Below, piece after piece: positions 9,068 to 19,089 of a stretch of 64,000 nt of DNA; the stretch's first letter is position 1; the number at the start of each line of letters is the position of its first letter. A program made the translations under genes and the position numbers. The notes beneath the pieces were generated by a model. That model saw only the letters and a list, made by a program, of their open reading frames with translations, searched no databases and had not been told where the DNA came from. Source of the stretch: Kordia sp. (lineage in GTDB: Bacteria > Bacteroidota > Bacteroidia > Flavobacteriales > Flavobacteriaceae); the NCBI RefSeq assembly GCF_022447245.1, contig NZ_JAKVBC010000009.1:91358-155357 (forward strand), written 5' to 3'.

Positions 9068-9756
9068 ATACTACACCAACTTTATTCGTCTATGGCGGAC
9101 AAGTCAATCAAGGATTTGTAAAATATACTGCACAACTTACAGGGAAAAAGAAACCGCGAATTTGTTTTTTGCCAACAGCTACAGGTGATGCCGCTTGGTA
9201 TATTGAATATTGGTACGAGTTATGTCATGACTTAGAAATAGAACCGCATGTCATGAAAATCTGGATTAGTTCTAGTTCACAGAATTGGGATTTTGAAGAC
9301 TATTTATTAGAAATGGACGCTATTATTATTGGAGGCGGAAATACATTGAACATGATGACACTTTTAAAAGCGCATGAAATAGATAAAGCATTGATGAAAG
9401 CTTACAAACAAGGCATCATTTTGGCAGGCGGAAGTGCAGGCTCATTATGTTGGTTTAATGGTGGATTTACAGACTCAAGACCCAAACAACTTACCTTTGT
9501 AGAAGGTTTTAATTTTTTACCGTTTAGTCATTGTCCACACTATCATTCGGAGCCGTCACGTCGCCCATTATTTCATAGCAATATTGCCAACGGAATCTTA
9601 ACCGATGGATATGCTTGTGATGATTTGGCAGGAATTGTTTTTGAAAATGAAAAACCAGTGCATGCCATTTCATTAGATGGAAACAATCATTCGTATTATG
9701 TCTACAAAAAAGACGATCAAATCATAGAGGAACGTTTGGAAGCTGAGATTATTTAG
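9064..9756 (+). CDS. Peptidase E-like S51 family peptidase
   Basis: 230 residues, with no signal peptide, so cytoplasmic. Family S51 contains aspartyl dipeptidase PepE and cyanophycinase. The nucleophile elbow is AGGSAGSLCW with Ser124. Upstream IIIGGGNTLNMM (87-98) is the conserved glycine loop, and SHCPHYHSEPSR (155-166) supplies the candidate catalytic histidine. The short length fits PepE-like peptidases rather than full cyanophycinases. Its ATG overlaps the remnant stop of the preceding pseudogene by four bases, so it may once have been coupled to that gene. Confidence 0.88.
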   Translation: MNTTPTLFVYGGQVNQGFVKYTAQLTGKKKPRICFLPTATGDAAWYIEYWYELCHDLEIEPHVMKIWISSSSQNWDFEDYLLEMDAIIIGGGNTLNMMTLLKAHEIDKALMKAYKQGIILAGGSAGSLCWFNGGFTDSRPKQLTFVEGFNFLPFSHCPHYHSEPSRRPLFHSNIANGILTDGYACDDLAGIVFENEKPVHAISLDGNNHSYYVYKKDDQIIEERLEAEII

Positions 9757-9836
9757 TAATTTCATTTTGCACTCACACTAAACGGAGTAGAAGAGAAGTC
9801 AACCTACACTGAGCAAGGCCAAGGAGAAGCGTACAT

Positions 9837-10499
9837 TTATAATTTCACAGCTTTCTTAGTTTCCAGCACAGTTCCATCAGCAATGATTCTAATTAAATAC
9901 ATTCCTTTGACTTGTTTTGATAAATCAATCTGAGGAATTTTTGAAAACTTTGTATGCGTAGTCGATTGTAGTAGCATTCCATTCATATTGAAAACTTCTA
10001 GTGTAAGCTTTTCATAATCGTGTTGTAAATGTAGTTGAAAGAGTCCATTTCTTGAAGGGTTTGGAAAGATTGTGTTTATTCGTTGCTCACTTAAAATTTG
10101 TTCAATTTCTTTTGTTACATTTTCAACACTCTTAGTAAAACTACAAATAGTTTTACAGCGGTGGATAGTAGTACCATATGCTATAACTTCTGCTGTGGCC
10201 AATAATTCATGTGAAGTTTTTAATACAACTGAAATATCTTTTTCATCAGTAATTTTGATCTCTTTTGTTTCATACCCAAGGTAAGAAATCTCAAGTATAT
10301 CTTTTGTCGTCATACCATCAATCGTAAATTCCCCTTTTGTATTGGTAATCACTCCTTTTTTTGAATTTTTCAAAATCACATTTGCGTCAGCCAACGTATT
10401 TTTATTTTCATCATATACAGTTCCGTTAATGGATTTCTGCTGTGCATAGCAGGATAACAAAAATAAGGATATGAGTATAAAATGTAGTTTATTTTTCAT
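9837..10499 (-). CDS. Carboxypeptidase-like domain protein with T9SS tail
   Basis: 220 residues from ATG 10499; the longer open frame upstream lacks a signal sequence. An N-terminal signal (ILISLFLLSCYAQ, whose LLSC could also be a lipobox) is followed by a carboxypeptidase regulatory-like beta domain (residues ~22-95: INGTVYDENKNTLADANVIL, GEFTIDG, ISYLGYE). Next comes AEVIAYGTT (103-111), which resembles the TonB-box region of SusC proteins, and then a T9SS sorting domain (143-220: IFPNPSRNGLFQL, GMYLIRI). It lies on the same strand as, and 305 bases downstream of, the A2M gene whose insert has the same domain and box. Probably a surface protein; its role is unknown. Confidence 0.82.
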   Translation of the reverse strand: MKNKLHFILISLFLLSCYAQQKSINGTVYDENKNTLADANVILKNSKKGVITNTKGEFTIDGMTTKDILEISYLGYETKEIKITDEKDISVVLKTSHELLATAEVIAYGTTIHRCKTICSFTKSVENVTKEIEQILSEQRINTIFPNPSRNGLFQLHLQHDYEKLTLEVFNMNGMLLQSTTHTKFSKIPQIDLSKQVKGMYLIRIIADGTVLETKKAVKL

Positions 10500-10804
10500 A
10501 GTTAATAAGTTTTTGATTCCTGAGATAACATGGACTGCTGATGTATTTGATTCTGAATCAAAACTATCGTAATTTCTATAACTAAAAAATGAAAAGTACG
10601 TGAACAATGCTTTTCAATGAGTCAACATTTAATTTTTATATGATCAAAAAATTTATGAAGTTAGATTCAGGGACAATACATTTTAAAAAAATCATAGATC
10701 ATAAGAGTAATAAAAATAAGTAGACATATGTCCGTTGCAATGACCCATCATAATATTAGCAAATACAGAGAACTGATTTTTTTTAATATGATTTTAATTT
10801 GTGT
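10500..10804. other. Intergenic region without recognised features
   Basis: About 305 AT-rich bases between the A2M gene and the small T9SS protein gene. I see no reading frame of note, no clear terminator hairpin after the A2M stop and no full promoter box, so read-through from the A2M gene is possible. Confidence 0.4.
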
Positions 10805-13800
10805 TTATTTCACCTTGAGTCGAACCCCTTTGGTATGACTTCTCAACTCAGGAGCATACATACTTTCAATGGTGGTAATTCCGTTTGAAAATTCACCACT
10901 GTTATTTACACGTACTTCATATTCTAAGATAAAAGTACCTTTTGGAATTCGGTCAAAAAAGAAATTAGTACTTGCATCGCGTGTACTTTCATAATAACCA
11001 ATACCATCTTGCCATTTGTATTCCGACAATACATTTATTGGTTCTAAACCAGCCGCACGCATATCTTTTAAGTGCATAAACTCAGCTTCTTTTTTATTTT
11101 GAATTGTCAAACGAACCGTAATTACATCGCCAATTTTTAATGTGTTTTTTGCGATAGGAACTAAGGTTTCTTTTTCGTTAATAGTTTTTTTTGTATATAA
11201 TTTTTTAGTGATTTTGAGTGTAGCATCTTTGCTTTGTGTAACCTTGTCTAATTCTTCAAAATATTGCCAGTATGCAGCACCAAAACCTGTTGTTTCCCCG
11301 TTGTTTTTAATTTTGATAGTAGCTTTGTCTTTTGTTACCTCAGCTTTCCTCCAAGAAGTTTTAAAATAGCCTGTACCAGCTTCTTTTGCGGTTTCGTCTA
11401 GTTTTTTTGTGCTGATTTTTTCTGTTCCAATGGTAAAGCTTGTATTATCTTTGATAGAAACGAATTGTTTCGGATTCAACAATAAAGCATATATCGCTTT
11501 GGTAGTGGCTTTGGTTGTTTGCCAACGATTGTATTGTTTTTGTTGTAACAACCATAGCTGCAACTCTTGAATGGTCTTTTCATCTTTGGTAATTTCTGCA
11601 AAAGCTTCAATTAGTAATGCTTGTGACTCTACAGCACTCGAATTATAATAACGACGTTCTGTAATTTCTTTCCAGTACATACCATTTTCAGGAGTTTTTA
11701 CCGCAGACTCTTCTAAAGCATTCATGATTTTTTTGGCATCTTTTCGTTTGCCCATACGCGCTAAAGTAAGTGCAATCATGGCTTTGTCTTCAATAGAAGT
11801 CAACATCCAGTTTTTACGTAAGGTTTCCAAATAAAAGAGCATTGCTTTTTCAACTTTGGCTGGAATTTTTATAAACTCAGGAGAAATGCTTCTTGTGTAT
11901 AAGTATAGAATTTGCTGTCTGTATTTTGCGCCGTTTGGCTCTTTTACAAGGTCCTCATGTGCAAGTAAAAAATGTTTGTCAACAAATTCATAAGCAGCTT
12001 CCATGATACTTTTATAATACAGCGTATCTGTATCTTCTGTGATCACATTGAGTTTCAACAAGTGTGCAAAAGTTTGTATAATATGAAGCGTAATGTATTC
12101 ATTATCTTTTCCGCCAGCAAACCAAGGAAATCCTCCAGATTTAGTTTGTAAGTCCTTCAATTTGTGCCACATTTCTTTTTGCATTTCTTCCAATGCTTTT
12201 TCATCAAAGAGTCTGGCTAATTGTTGCTTTTTCTGAGTTTCTGAAACCGCATCGCGAACCCAAGGAGTTTCAGAAATCAATAATGATTTTAATTCTGGAT
12301 TTTTCTCTAAGTCAGAAGTCAATTGTCCATTGGCTTTCCAAGTTTCAAAGACTTCTTTCACTTTTGGCGAATTCTGTAAAATATGCGCGGCAATCATGTT
12401 GGCATACAAACGGGAGAAGGTTTGTTCGGCACATTCATACGGATATTCTATCAAATAAGGTAACGATTGAATGGCGCTCCAAGTTGGATTAGACGTGTAT
12501 TCCAAGGCCAATTGATGTTGTTGTAAAGTTTCACTAGTAGTGTTGGCTAGTTTGTTAAAACGAATTTCTTTTTGCTCACCAGCTTTTACCAAAATTGGTG
12601 TTGCTTCTGTGATAAGGTCACTATTTTTAAGTACAGGAAGTACACTTTCTTCTCCATCAGAGAAATTTCCAGCGGAAGCGATTACTTTATACTGAATTGC
12701 ATCAATTCCTTTTGGAATATAAAGTTTCCAAGAGACCGTTGTATTGCCTTTTGCATCTACAGAAAATGCTTTATTCTTATCTGTGAGATGTATTTTTTCG
12801 TCAATTGCGTCCATAGTTGTAGCATCAAAAAAGCGTAAGGACGAAATACCTTTGGTAGCTTTTTCTTGGAGATTTACAATTTTTGCAGAGATCACAATTG
12901 TATCTTTTTCACGTAAAAAACGCGGCATATTTGGCACAACCATCAATTCTTTCTGTGTCACAGCGTTTTTGTACAGTACTTCAAACATACCATTTTTTTG
13001 ATGCGCAAAGAGTTGAAATTTCCAACGCGTCAACGATTCAGGAACTTCAAACTCAACGGCAACATTTCCGTCTGCATCGGTTCGTAAATGCGGATAGAAA
13101 AAAGCAGTTTCCTTTAAGTTTTTACGTGTTTCTACTGCATCTAAGTCTTTTTCTGTAAGACCTACAATTATATTTACACCATCAATTACCTCTTGTTTTG
13201 TTCCATATTTTGTACTGATAATTACGACACCGCCAGCACCTCTGTTTCCGTATAATGCTGTTGCAGACGCATCTTTTAATACACTTAGTTCAGAAATATT
13301 ATCTTGGGATAAGTTTCTAAATGTGTTTGCATCTACTGGTACGCCATCAACTACGAATAACGGTTCTACATCACTTTTTAATGAGTTGACGCCTCTTATA
13401 GTCACGGTAGTACTACTGCCAGTATAACCGTTACTAGTAGAAATATTGACACCTGCAGCCATACCTTGCAGCATTTGATCTAGATTGCCCATTGGAACAG
13501 CATTGACAGAAACACCATTTACAGTCACAGTCATTCCAGTGCTAACACGTTTTCGAGAAATACCATAAGCAACGACCATTACAGATTCCAGTTCTTCTCC
13601 TTGTTCCAATTGTACATTGATGTCGCTACGTAAACCAACAGGAATTTCTTGAGTTTCATAACCAACATAACTTACCACTAAAGTATCATCGGAAGCAGCA
13701 TCAATACTATACAAACCATCAAAATCTGTGGCAGTACCTTGTTTGGTTCCTTTAATTTGTATGGAAGCTCCAGGAAGTGGCATACCTGATTCGTCTAAGA

Positions 13801-16800
13801 TATGACCAGTAATGTTTCCGATTATAATATTTCTATATTTTTGTTTCTTCTTTTTTGAAAGTCTACCAATATACTTATAGTTAGCATTGGTGACATCGTT
13901 AAAATCTAATCCAAACCAATCAAAGTGCAAGTAGTTTTTGAAGATAGGCATGAATATCTGATCGGTAATGTTATAAAATTGATGTGATCGTGTTGTTATG
14001 AAATAGTCACTATGCATATTTGGAATGTCATACCTGCTTCCACCATAATGACCGTTACTTGGATCCCAAAAATGTTTTTTAAACTGATCGAGCGACTCAT
14101 CATACATAGAAGCCAATACTTCGGCATTGCTTGGATTTTTTTCTAAATCGAGAATTTTAAATCGCCATGTTTCTTGTTGTCCAGGAGTTAACTTACTAAG
14201 GAATGTTTCTGTTTTAATCGTAAGGAATTTATTTCTTTCATATAGTTTAAACGAAAATTGATCATCATAAAAACTATTGAATTTGGTAAAACTCATACGA
14301 ATTGTATACTGATCTGTGTGTTTTGTATTTATAGGAATTCGAACGATTTTAGAACCTTGTTCAATGGTTGCTAATTGAGTAGAAAGTAATTTCCCTTGAT
14401 AGAATTTATGAAGTAATATATTCAATTTTTCATTACGTAATGCAGTGGAAAGTTTTACCTGTACAAAACCGTCATTTTTGTAATCTGTATTCAATATTTC
14501 ATAATCAAAAAGTTGATTGTCGTGTAAATACAAATCGTTTTTGTCAGTAATAAAAAAGGTTTTTCTTGAAGTAACGCTATCCTTTCTTCGTTCATCATAG
14601 GCTTTGCTTTCAATGATATATTTTCCAGATTCCCATGTAGAAGTATCAAAAGTTAGCGTATTCTTATTCGCAGTATCAAACACAGCATCTGCTACTTCAG
14701 CAGCTTTTTCATTGGCTTGTTGTTCTTCTTCAGAATTATAACTGGTATGTGGAAACTGTTTGATAAATGCAGCTTTCGAAATGAGTTGCGTTCTTGGTGA
14801 ATTCCAAGGTCTTTCTCGAAATACACGCGAATCTTTTTTCAGTTTATGAATGCTTACTTTTCCAATAGTCATATATGGAACACCATTTAGATCATCTGCG
14901 GAGATTTGAACTTTTAACGGATTTGTACGTTCATTTTTAGCAGGAATGTCTGTATATAAACGGAAACCTTCACGATTTACAAGAACGCTTTTTTCTGCTG
15001 TTTGTGTTTCCCCATTGATATCCGTAATTTCAATGTTGATATCGTATTTGTAATCGAATACTAAATCTAATGGAATTTCGTCATTAGTTTTGGTTACAAA
15101 CGGGATCATAAACTTTCCGTTAGCATCAGTTTTAGTAATCGTATCTTTAATGATTTCTGGCTTTAGATATTTTTTTCGTGTTTCATAAGAATCAAAATTC
15201 GCGCTCACTTCTCTACGTATAGTATATTTTACTTTAGCATCTGTTACAGGACTGCCCAACAATGCTTTTGCATACCCAGAAATTTGAACAGAATCATTGA
15301 AGGAGATATTTTTTGTAAGTGGATTGAGTGTAATCTCAAATCGTGGACGTTTGTATTCTTCTACCTGAAATACATGTTCATCTTCATAAAAGTTATCAAT
15401 ACGATCCCAAAACGGATGTTCATCTTCTTCATAATCATAATCTTCTTCTACAGACAATCTAAATTTGCCCGTACCTGCATTTTTCGGAATGACAAACGAG
15501 CCGCTAAAAGAACCAAATTCGTTGGTTTTGAGTCGCATCATTTTAATTTCATCACCAGCAGCTGATTCAATTCTAATTGGAAAAACCACGTTAGATACTG
15601 CTGCACTTACATCATTTGTTTCTTTCAATACAATTACTTTAAAATAGGCTGTTTGCCCAGGTCTGTAAATGCTTCTGTCCATAAAAACAAAAGGTCTGGC
15701 TATGGTGCGTATTTCCTCTTCTTGATTATCTGTGTAACTACTGCGCGAATCTAAATACATATTGTTTTCATATAAAGTATCATTTTCAAATAAGATATAT
15801 TTCTGAACACGTTTGTATTCTTTACGCTTGTTTATATATGCGTTTCCATATACATTCGTGCGCTCCTTTTGATTGATACTTTTTTTAGTATTGAACACAT
15901 GAATTGTAGCATTGTGGATTGGCTTTCCTGTGGTACGATTCAAAACCGTGTACATTTCTTTGTTTTCGAAACTTGTGGTAGCCTGTGTCAAGTTTGTTTT
16001 TTGGATAAAATCATACGCAAGCACATTGGTGTAGACTTCTCCTTTTGGATTGTCGGAAAGTGTAATTAAATAGTGTCCTTTTGGCAATGGACTCATACTA
16101 ATCTCCGTAGTATGTTCGTAATAATATTTAGGGATTTTTGTGATATATAATTGTTTAAAAACTTCTTTTTTCTTTTTTAGAAAATCACCAATCAGAGAAT
16201 CTCTCTTAACATAATTTGTGTTTTCTGCTAACGCGTGAGAGATGCGATATGCTTTTAAAAACAGTGTGTCAACATTTCGGGCCTTAACTTGTATCAATAA
16301 AGGTTTGTTGGGAATACTATATGTTTCCGTTTTGAATCGTATTGTTTTTTGTTCAATCTTTTTTTGAAGTAATTGACATTTGATACTTCCTTCCGAATTA
16401 GGATATTTGGCAACCATTTTTTTAGTAATGTTCAAGGCTCTAATACGTAATTTTTTATAATCTTCAGAATTTCTAAAAAGATAACTTTTGGACATGGAAA
16501 GTAATTGATCGGCAATTTCGTATTGAATCAAAGCTTCCAAAGGATCATTTTGATACTTACTAGCAAGTTGCTGCAACGCTTTGATATAGTCGTCGCTGTA
16601 CTCTTGATCCAGTGATTTTTCAGATATAAATTTCAAGCGTTGGATAACTACGTCAATATAAGCTTCCTTTTTGTCTTTATAAATACGTTCTAATTTTTGG
16701 AAAAGTTGTAAAGTAGCATTGCGAGAAAAGATATTTTTTGTGCTGATTTCAAAATTTCGTTGTAAAAAATCGTCACCAATAGCAAAATCCTTTGAAGAGA

Positions 16801-17446
16801 ATTGCTTGCTATTAGTTTCGTAATAATAGGGAATTTCATGTTTGTAAAATTCGAGCATATTGTACAAAAGAATATCATACAAACTCGAACGGTATTTTTT
16901 GGTATTGGCTTTTCCATCTAATAACACCATATAATCTTCCACTGGAAGTTGCAATAAGGCTGTTCCCTTAGTGATGGAATGCTGAAAACGTTCGTGAATT
17001 TCATCGATAAACATTTCTGTATTCCACAATTGAATGTCGTCAGGAAGTACGTCGGAAGCCAATATAGAACGTTGTCGTATCTTATATTCATACTTCTTAA
17101 AATACTGAGCTAAAAAACGCGCATACATGTTCTCTAAAATAGCATTTGTAGGGAACGAATGTTGCTCCATTTCTTTTCTTAATGTTTGAAGCACAGTTTC
17201 TTCAGAACTATCTGTAATAAGCAATGAAAATTTGGTCAAATAGATAAAACTCTTAACGGTTTGTGCAGCATTCTGTTCTTTTTCCGCGTTTTTATAAATA
17301 TGTTTTACCATGCGATTGGCGGAAGAAAGTTTTCCTTTCAATTCAAAATTTTCTACTTTTTGCCACTTTTTTGTATAGTTATATTGCGCAATACTCAATT
17401 GAACAAAACACAGCAGGCAAAAACTCAGTACGAATATTTTTTTCAT
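10805..17446 (-). CDS. Alpha-2-macroglobulin family protein with inserted TonB-plug module
   Basis: Giant envelope protein of 2213 residues (ATG 17446; an in-frame TTG lies at 17458). Signal peptide MKKIFVLSFCLLCFVQLSIA. Residues ~25-380 are helical, followed by the macroglobulin-like strands, with the MG2 signature FMDRSIYRPGQTAYFKV. Residues ~1212-1415 are a foreign module: a carboxypeptidase-like domain (GHILDESGMPLPGASI), ESVMVVAYG, and a complete SusC-type plug ending YGNRGAGGVVIIST. The A2M domain resumes at RKNLKETAFFYP (~1441). The thioester motif is CAEQ (Cys1672-Gln1675), compatible with C-x-E-Q. Known bacterial A2Ms trap attacking proteases. No SusC barrel follows the plug. The paralogue at 22071 lacks the insert. 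No pbpC partner is nearby. Confidence 0.92.
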   Translation of the reverse strand: MKKIFVLSFCLLCFVQLSIAQYNYTKKWQKVENFELKGKLSSANRMVKHIYKNAEKEQNAAQTVKSFIYLTKFSLLITDSSEETVLQTLRKEMEQHSFPTNAILENMYARFLAQYFKKYEYKIRQRSILASDVLPDDIQLWNTEMFIDEIHERFQHSITKGTALLQLPVEDYMVLLDGKANTKKYRSSLYDILLYNMLEFYKHEIPYYYETNSKQFSSKDFAIGDDFLQRNFEISTKNIFSRNATLQLFQKLERIYKDKKEAYIDVVIQRLKFISEKSLDQEYSDDYIKALQQLASKYQNDPLEALIQYEIADQLLSMSKSYLFRNSEDYKKLRIRALNITKKMVAKYPNSEGSIKCQLLQKKIEQKTIRFKTETYSIPNKPLLIQVKARNVDTLFLKAYRISHALAENTNYVKRDSLIGDFLKKKKEVFKQLYITKIPKYYYEHTTEISMSPLPKGHYLITLSDNPKGEVYTNVLAYDFIQKTNLTQATTSFENKEMYTVLNRTTGKPIHNATIHVFNTKKSINQKERTNVYGNAYINKRKEYKRVQKYILFENDTLYENNMYLDSRSSYTDNQEEEIRTIARPFVFMDRSIYRPGQTAYFKVIVLKETNDVSAAVSNVVFPIRIESAAGDEIKMMRLKTNEFGSFSGSFVIPKNAGTGKFRLSVEEDYDYEEDEHPFWDRIDNFYEDEHVFQVEEYKRPRFEITLNPLTKNISFNDSVQISGYAKALLGSPVTDAKVKYTIRREVSANFDSYETRKKYLKPEIIKDTITKTDANGKFMIPFVTKTNDEIPLDLVFDYKYDINIEITDINGETQTAEKSVLVNREGFRLYTDIPAKNERTNPLKVQISADDLNGVPYMTIGKVSIHKLKKDSRVFRERPWNSPRTQLISKAAFIKQFPHTSYNSEEEQQANEKAAEVADAVFDTANKNTLTFDTSTWESGKYIIESKAYDERRKDSVTSRKTFFITDKNDLYLHDNQLFDYEILNTDYKNDGFVQVKLSTALRNEKLNILLHKFYQGKLLSTQLATIEQGSKIVRIPINTKHTDQYTIRMSFTKFNSFYDDQFSFKLYERNKFLTIKTETFLSKLTPGQQETWRFKILDLEKNPSNAEVLASMYDESLDQFKKHFWDPSNGHYGGSRYDIPNMHSDYFITTRSHQFYNITDQIFMPIFKNYLHFDWFGLDFNDVTNANYKYIGRLSKKKKQKYRNIIIGNITGHILDESGMPLPGASIQIKGTKQGTATDFDGLYSIDAASDDTLVVSYVGYETQEIPVGLRSDINVQLEQGEELESVMVVAYGISRKRVSTGMTVTVNGVSVNAVPMGNLDQMLQGMAAGVNISTSNGYTGSSTTVTIRGVNSLKSDVEPLFVVDGVPVDANTFRNLSQDNISELSVLKDASATALYGNRGAGGVVIISTKYGTKQEVIDGVNIIVGLTEKDLDAVETRKNLKETAFFYPHLRTDADGNVAVEFEVPESLTRWKFQLFAHQKNGMFEVLYKNAVTQKELMVVPNMPRFLREKDTIVISAKIVNLQEKATKGISSLRFFDATTMDAIDEKIHLTDKNKAFSVDAKGNTTVSWKLYIPKGIDAIQYKVIASAGNFSDGEESVLPVLKNSDLITEATPILVKAGEQKEIRFNKLANTTSETLQQHQLALEYTSNPTWSAIQSLPYLIEYPYECAEQTFSRLYANMIAAHILQNSPKVKEVFETWKANGQLTSDLEKNPELKSLLISETPWVRDAVSETQKKQQLARLFDEKALEEMQKEMWHKLKDLQTKSGGFPWFAGGKDNEYITLHIIQTFAHLLKLNVITEDTDTLYYKSIMEAAYEFVDKHFLLAHEDLVKEPNGAKYRQQILYLYTRSISPEFIKIPAKVEKAMLFYLETLRKNWMLTSIEDKAMIALTLARMGKRKDAKKIMNALEESAVKTPENGMYWKEITERRYYNSSAVESQALLIEAFAEITKDEKTIQELQLWLLQQKQYNRWQTTKATTKAIYALLLNPKQFVSIKDNTSFTIGTEKISTKKLDETAKEAGTGYFKTSWRKAEVTKDKATIKIKNNGETTGFGAAYWQYFEELDKVTQSKDATLKITKKLYTKKTINEKETLVPIAKNTLKIGDVITVRLTIQNKKEAEFMHLKDMRAAGLEPINVLSEYKWQDGIGYYESTRDASTNFFFDRIPKGTFILEYEVRVNNSGEFSNGITTIESMYAPELRSHTKGVRLKVK

Positions 17447-17491
17447 GGGATCTTTCAATTCGGTTGATAAGCAAATGACTACAAACTCCTG

Positions 17492-17499
17492 TAAAGATA
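17492..17499 (-). promoter_or_regulatory. Putative -7 box for the plug-bearing A2M gene
   Basis: Reads TATCTTTA on the minus strand, one base off TAnnTTTG, 46 bases before the ATG. No clear -33 element is seen. Confidence 0.35.
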
Positions 17500-17584
17500 C
17501 AATAACGGATTAGGGAATATAGTTTATGAATTAGGGAACAGCTTTTTTTTAGAACTTTAATTTTGATGTCACCTAAGATTCCTA

Positions 17585-17592
17585 TAGCTTTA
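17585..17592 (+). promoter_or_regulatory. Putative -7 box for the 17621 gene
   Basis: TAGCTTTA, one base off TAnnTTTG, 29 bases before the ATG at 17621. The same variant precedes radC. Confidence 0.3.
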
Positions 17593-17620
17593 ACAAACAA
17601 AACCGATAACACCTGTATTT

Positions 17621-17907
17621 ATGAAATATATACCGCAATTCTTTTTTTGGGCAACTTCTTTTTGTTTTAGTCAAGAGATTTCTGAAAAAGTAGTTCCGTT
17701 AAAAGATTTAAAAGCTGTTTTGGCTACCATTTTGGAAACTGAACAAACACCGATACAACAAAGAGATGCAGCTAGAAGAAAACATAGCATCGATTCTGAA
17801 CAGTTTCAAAAATAACACAGACTTATAAAAAAGAGCTTAAAGAGAACAGGCGAGTTTATAAAATAAAAGAAAAACAAAAATTAACCAACCATACGTATCT
17901 TGGTTGA
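17621..17907 (+). pseudogene. Small secreted protein gene with one frameshift
   Basis: A signal-peptide start (MKYIPQFFFWATSFCFS, cut before Q) leads into EISEKVVPLKDLKAVLATIL and stops at 17815. The stop follows a run of A (CAAAAATAA). Adding one base there gives a continuous lysine-rich extension (ITQTYKKELKENRRVYK) to TGA 17905-17907, for a ~95-residue protein. The extension's composition looks coding, but it is short, so the frameshift call is an inference. The function is not recognised. It is the first of five consecutive genes that each carry a single lesion. Confidence 0.55.
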
Positions 17908-17922
17908 CAATCATTACTATAT

Positions 17923-19061
17923 ATGAAAAACCATATTACTTTTTTGTTAGGTTTTGTGTTAGCTTTCGGGAATGTACATGCACAGGAATTTCCGAAACCA
18001 AAAATAGCATCACCAGAAACACTTTTTTATGATTATTTGGACAACGAACATATTTCTGATCCCACAAAATTTAATGGAAAAGTCAAAAAAGTAGTTCGAA
18101 CGTTCAAAGAATATGATCAAAGTGCTAACACTACTACGATTGAAAAAATAAATTTGTTTGTCAATAAAAATAATGTGCTAGAAAAGACAGTTCGACGAAC
18201 ATATTCGTTTGGAATAGAAGATTATAAAGAAGTCACAAATCATTTAGAAGAACCCAAAGCTGAAATTGTTAAAAAAGGCAATCAAACCATAAAAAAAATT
18301 ATTAAAAACGAACCAGAAAATAATTTTTATATAGAAAACGAATTCAAAGGAGACGATCAATATATGTATGAAAATGATCGACTGATTGCACTTTACAATA
18401 ATATAGACAGTATATCCTATAGGTATGATGCAAAAGATCGTTTAATTTCAATTCGTAGCTTGGAAAGCTTAGTAGCAGAAGAATATGATGAAAATGAAAA
18501 TCTGGTAGCCTATTGGCAATATGATTTTGAAGATAAAGCATTTGAAAAAATATACTACAAAAACGATTTGCCTACTCGAAAAGTTGCGTACGATAAATTT
18601 GGCGAAGTCATTGATGTTTATAAAAAACATACACGTATTCCTCAAACAAATTACTAGAGAAGTTTCAAACCGAATACAAACGCTATTTGTTTGATTATTA
18701 TGATACGTCAATTCCAATAGACAAGCAGAAATACGAGGAATTTCCAAGAGTTGAAACCAACGACAGTATTCAAATGGGAACATTTCAGTATTCAAAAACC
18801 AATAAAATTACTGCGTATCATAGAACAAAAGGTGAAGAAAAAGAAACCTACACGATAACCTATGACAAGAATGATCGGATGTATTTTGTAGAAGGAACGC
18901 TGGTGTTTTACCAAAAAGGAAAACTAGTTCCGCTCAATATTGAATATGAATATTTATACGATGAAAAAGGAAATCCGAGTTCTATACGATCGTATTATTA
19001 TTTAGGTGGAGAAAAATTACTGCATAAAGAAACTACTTTTGAGATTACATATTATGAATAA
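17923..19061 (+). pseudogene. Secreted YD-repeat-like protein gene with frameshift
   Basis: A signal peptide (MKNHITFLLGFVLAFGNVHA, cut before Q) starts a ~380-residue protein interrupted at TAG 18655. The next frame takes over at about 18654 as LEKFQTEYKRYLFDYYDTS and runs to 19061. Both halves have the same style: repeated Tyr-Asp phrases such as YRYDAKDRLISIRS, VAYDKFGEVIDVYK and YEYLYDEKGNPSSIRS, resembling the YD/Rhs-type strands common in secreted Bacteroidota proteins. No start codon with a signal precedes the second half, so one broken gene is the simplest reading. No enzymatic domain is visible. Confidence 0.75.
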
Positions 19062-19089
19062 ACATGCTATAACTTAATTGCAGGATTCT

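Noticed and set aside
12193..13158. Plus-strand frames opposite the A2M gene
   Set aside because: These are shadows of the long minus-strand gene, with odd composition and no motifs.
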